Assembly (NCBI GenBank): GCA_938028665.1
Contig: CALIMB010000086.1
Coordinates: 1 to 39,635 of the forward strand
Length of the DNA: 39,635 bases
From: an uncultured Thermomicrobium sp.
GTDB lineage: Bacteria; Chloroflexota; Chloroflexia; Thermomicrobiales; Thermomicrobiaceae
Reading direction: 5' to 3'
Below, piece by piece: positions 38,427 to 39,635 of this stretch. The position numbers were made by a program, and so were the translations under genes. The notes beneath the pieces were generated by a model. That model saw only the letters and a program-made list of their open reading frames with translations. It was not told the DNA's origin and did no database searches. Every line of letters begins with the position of its first letter. Position 1 is the stretch's first letter.

Positions 38427-39635
38427 TCAGCAGGTGCCACCGCCATCGAGGGGTAGGCCCGCGGCGATGGCATGTACTCGCTCCGACGTGTAGATGATCG
38501 CCGGGTCGATCGCATGTACCATCGCCGCGACGCGGAGCTCGGCAAGCGTGGGATCAACTCGTGTCCGTGCCTCGAACTGCTTCCAGACCTCCTCAGGCAC
38601 CCGACTCTGCAGTTGGAATGTTGTGAAGTCGTACATCGGACGAAGATCCTGATCACGCTTTAGGGCGTACCGGGCGAGTGCTTGGTCGAGCGAACTCTCT
38701 GCCGGATCGACCCCGGCCAGTTCCTGAGCGAGGAGCCAGGCACTGCGTGCCGCGTCGCCCATGCCCTGGACCGTGTGCGGGTCTTTGTGACACCCTGCAT
38801 CGCCGACCAGTGCCCATCCGGGGCCACTCGCTTGCCGGAGGAAGTTGGGAAGTTGCCCGGTTCCGCGGATCGGTGCAACCTGTTGTCCTGTCGTCAGGCG
38901 TTCCCAAACCTCCGGGATACGACGGAGTCCAGCGAAAAAGTGGTGACGGACGTTGCTGCGAAATGCCGCGAAGGCACGGTGCTCAAGACCATACCCAACA
39001 AGCGTCAACCCACCATCGCATGGAAAGAGGAAAGCCGCTGCATACTCAGCTCCCAGATCAGGATAGTCTCCGCGAACCGCTAGTGCGGCCGGTTCTGGAT
39101 CGATCGGTACCCCGGCGAAGTAGGTGTAATACCATGCGAACAGTGGTGGCATGTGACTTCCTTTGCCAGCGCCAACAGAGCGCGCGATGATGGAGTTGCG
39201 TCCGTCAGCTCCAATGACCAGCGGTGCTCGTGCCGTCCAGCGCTGGCGACCATCATCGATAACCACGCCACTGATCCGTACCGGTGAGCGAATAACCTCC
39301 GTCACGGTTGCCTGTGTCAGCAGGGTTACCCTGGCACGCGAACGTAATTGTTCAACCAGGAGGGTATCCAGCACCTCGCGGCGGATACACAGTGCGAAAT
39401 TGAAGCCGTCATGCTCCGGGAATGGCGCTGCGACATAGGGGAAACGTAACCAACGGAGACGCGGCGCATCAAGAGCCAGGACTGGCTCGGCAAGGTCCAG
39501 CTCACGCAGCACACGGAGTGTGTCCGAGAAGAAAAGATGGGTCGACAAGGTCGAGCTTGGGAATCGTGCTCGGTCGACAAGAAGAATCTTCCACCCGAGG
39601 CGAGCAAGGGCTGCGGCAGTGATGGTGCCAGCGAT
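38427..39635 (-). CDS. FAD-dependent monooxygenase/oxidoreductase (partial, N-terminus missing)
   Basis: At least 402 residues, open to the window edge. The piece begins inside the Rossmann motif (AGTITAAALARLGWKILLVDRARFP), so only about 15-25 residues are missing. Later segments are VIGADGRNSIIARSVGAG (the DG motif of aromatic hydroxylases) and GWALVGDAGCHKDPHTVQGMGDAARSAWLLAQEL (the GD flavin-ribityl motif). These place it in the PHBH/UbiH/geranylgeranyl-reductase-like flavoprotein group. Substrate unknown. A Met 29 codons in would start past the Rossmann motif and is not the true start. It lies upstream of sucA on the same strand, with a 188-base gap. Confidence 0.85.
   Translation of the reverse strand: MAGTITAAALARLGWKILLVDRARFPSSTLSTHLFFSDTLRVLRELDLAEPVLALDAPRLRWLRFPYVAAPFPEHDGFNFALCIRREVLDTLLVEQLRSRARVTLLTQATVTEVIRSPVRISGVVIDDGRQRWTARAPLVIGADGRNSIIARSVGAGKGSHMPPLFAWYYTYFAGVPIDPEPAALAVRGDYPDLGAEYAAAFLFPCDGGLTLVGYGLEHRAFAAFRSNVRHHFFAGLRRIPEVWERLTTGQQVAPIRGTGQLPNFLRQASGPGWALVGDAGCHKDPHTVQGMGDAARSAWLLAQELAGVDPAESSLDQALARYALKRDQDLRPMYDFTTFQLQSRVPEEVWKQFEARTRVDPTLAELRVAAMVHAIDPAIIYTSERVHAIAAGLPLDGGGTC

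Noticed and set aside
1-39635. CRISPR array, intact insertion sequence, prophage or toxin-antitoxin pair
   Set aside because: I saw no regularly spaced repeats, no transposase or integrase motif, no phage structural gene and no credible toxin-antitoxin pair.

Overview
The window reads as a chromosomal stretch of a GC-rich, probably aerobic and thermophilic bacterium. My best guess is Chloroflexota, class Thermomicrobia or a relative. The support is indirect: a Thermus-like ba3 oxidase operon with its tiny subunit IIa, many GTG/TTG starts, strong GGAGG-type ribosome sites, tight gene packing and protein sequences of that flavour. No rRNA or tRNA gene was seen to confirm it. The genes look like ordinary core and metabolic genes; there is no prophage, intact insertion sequence or CRISPR array.

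Layout. 1-1842 (-): start of a PotA-like ABC ATPase (cut by the window edge) behind folC. 1902-3107 (+): a decayed nnrS-type membrane gene. 3229-8357 (+): mrp, a zinc-ribbon/FabF fusion, two tandem agmatinase-family ureohydrolases and a DUF1989 protein. 8364-11402 (-): a convergent operon of an excisionase-like HTH protein, an unknown 114-aa protein and ureA, ureB and a divergent ureC, behind a good sigma-70-type promoter. 11464-12794: gene-poor spacer with an AT-rich island. 12795-13381 (+): rpsU and a small membrane protein. 13378-18288 (-): a four-gene operon of a lipoprotein, an FTR1 iron permease, a hydantoinase/oxoprolinase-like protein and a small anchored protein. 18866-20197 (-): two tenA paralogues behind a TPP riboswitch. 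20939-23892 (+): rmlA-like and argS. 23905-25347 (-): LCP-family protein. 25521-26111 (+): dcd. 26122-28520 (-): PduO adenosyltransferase and a DrrAB-type ABC exporter. 28738-31299 (+): ba3 oxidase operon. 31395-33020 (-): acetolactate-synthase-like TPP enzyme. 33252-38238 (-): sucA, sucB and an alpha/beta hydrolase. 38427-39635 (-): FAD monooxygenase, cut by the window edge.

How the genes fit together. The most suggestive block is 5.7-11.4 kb. Ureohydrolases release urea from guanidino compounds, DUF1989 proteins are known from guanidine/urea metabolism, and the facing operon encodes an unusual three-subunit urease. Together they look like a nitrogen-scavenging island for a guanidino compound. 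The urease alpha subunit keeps its nickel ligands but has a changed active-site flap and a rebuilt loop, so its substrate is open. The 13.4-18.3 kb operon looks like an elaborated FTR1 iron-uptake system whose extracytoplasmic modules recur in three of its four proteins. Thiamine is a secondary theme: TenA salvage under a TPP riboswitch, and two TPP-dependent enzymes further on.
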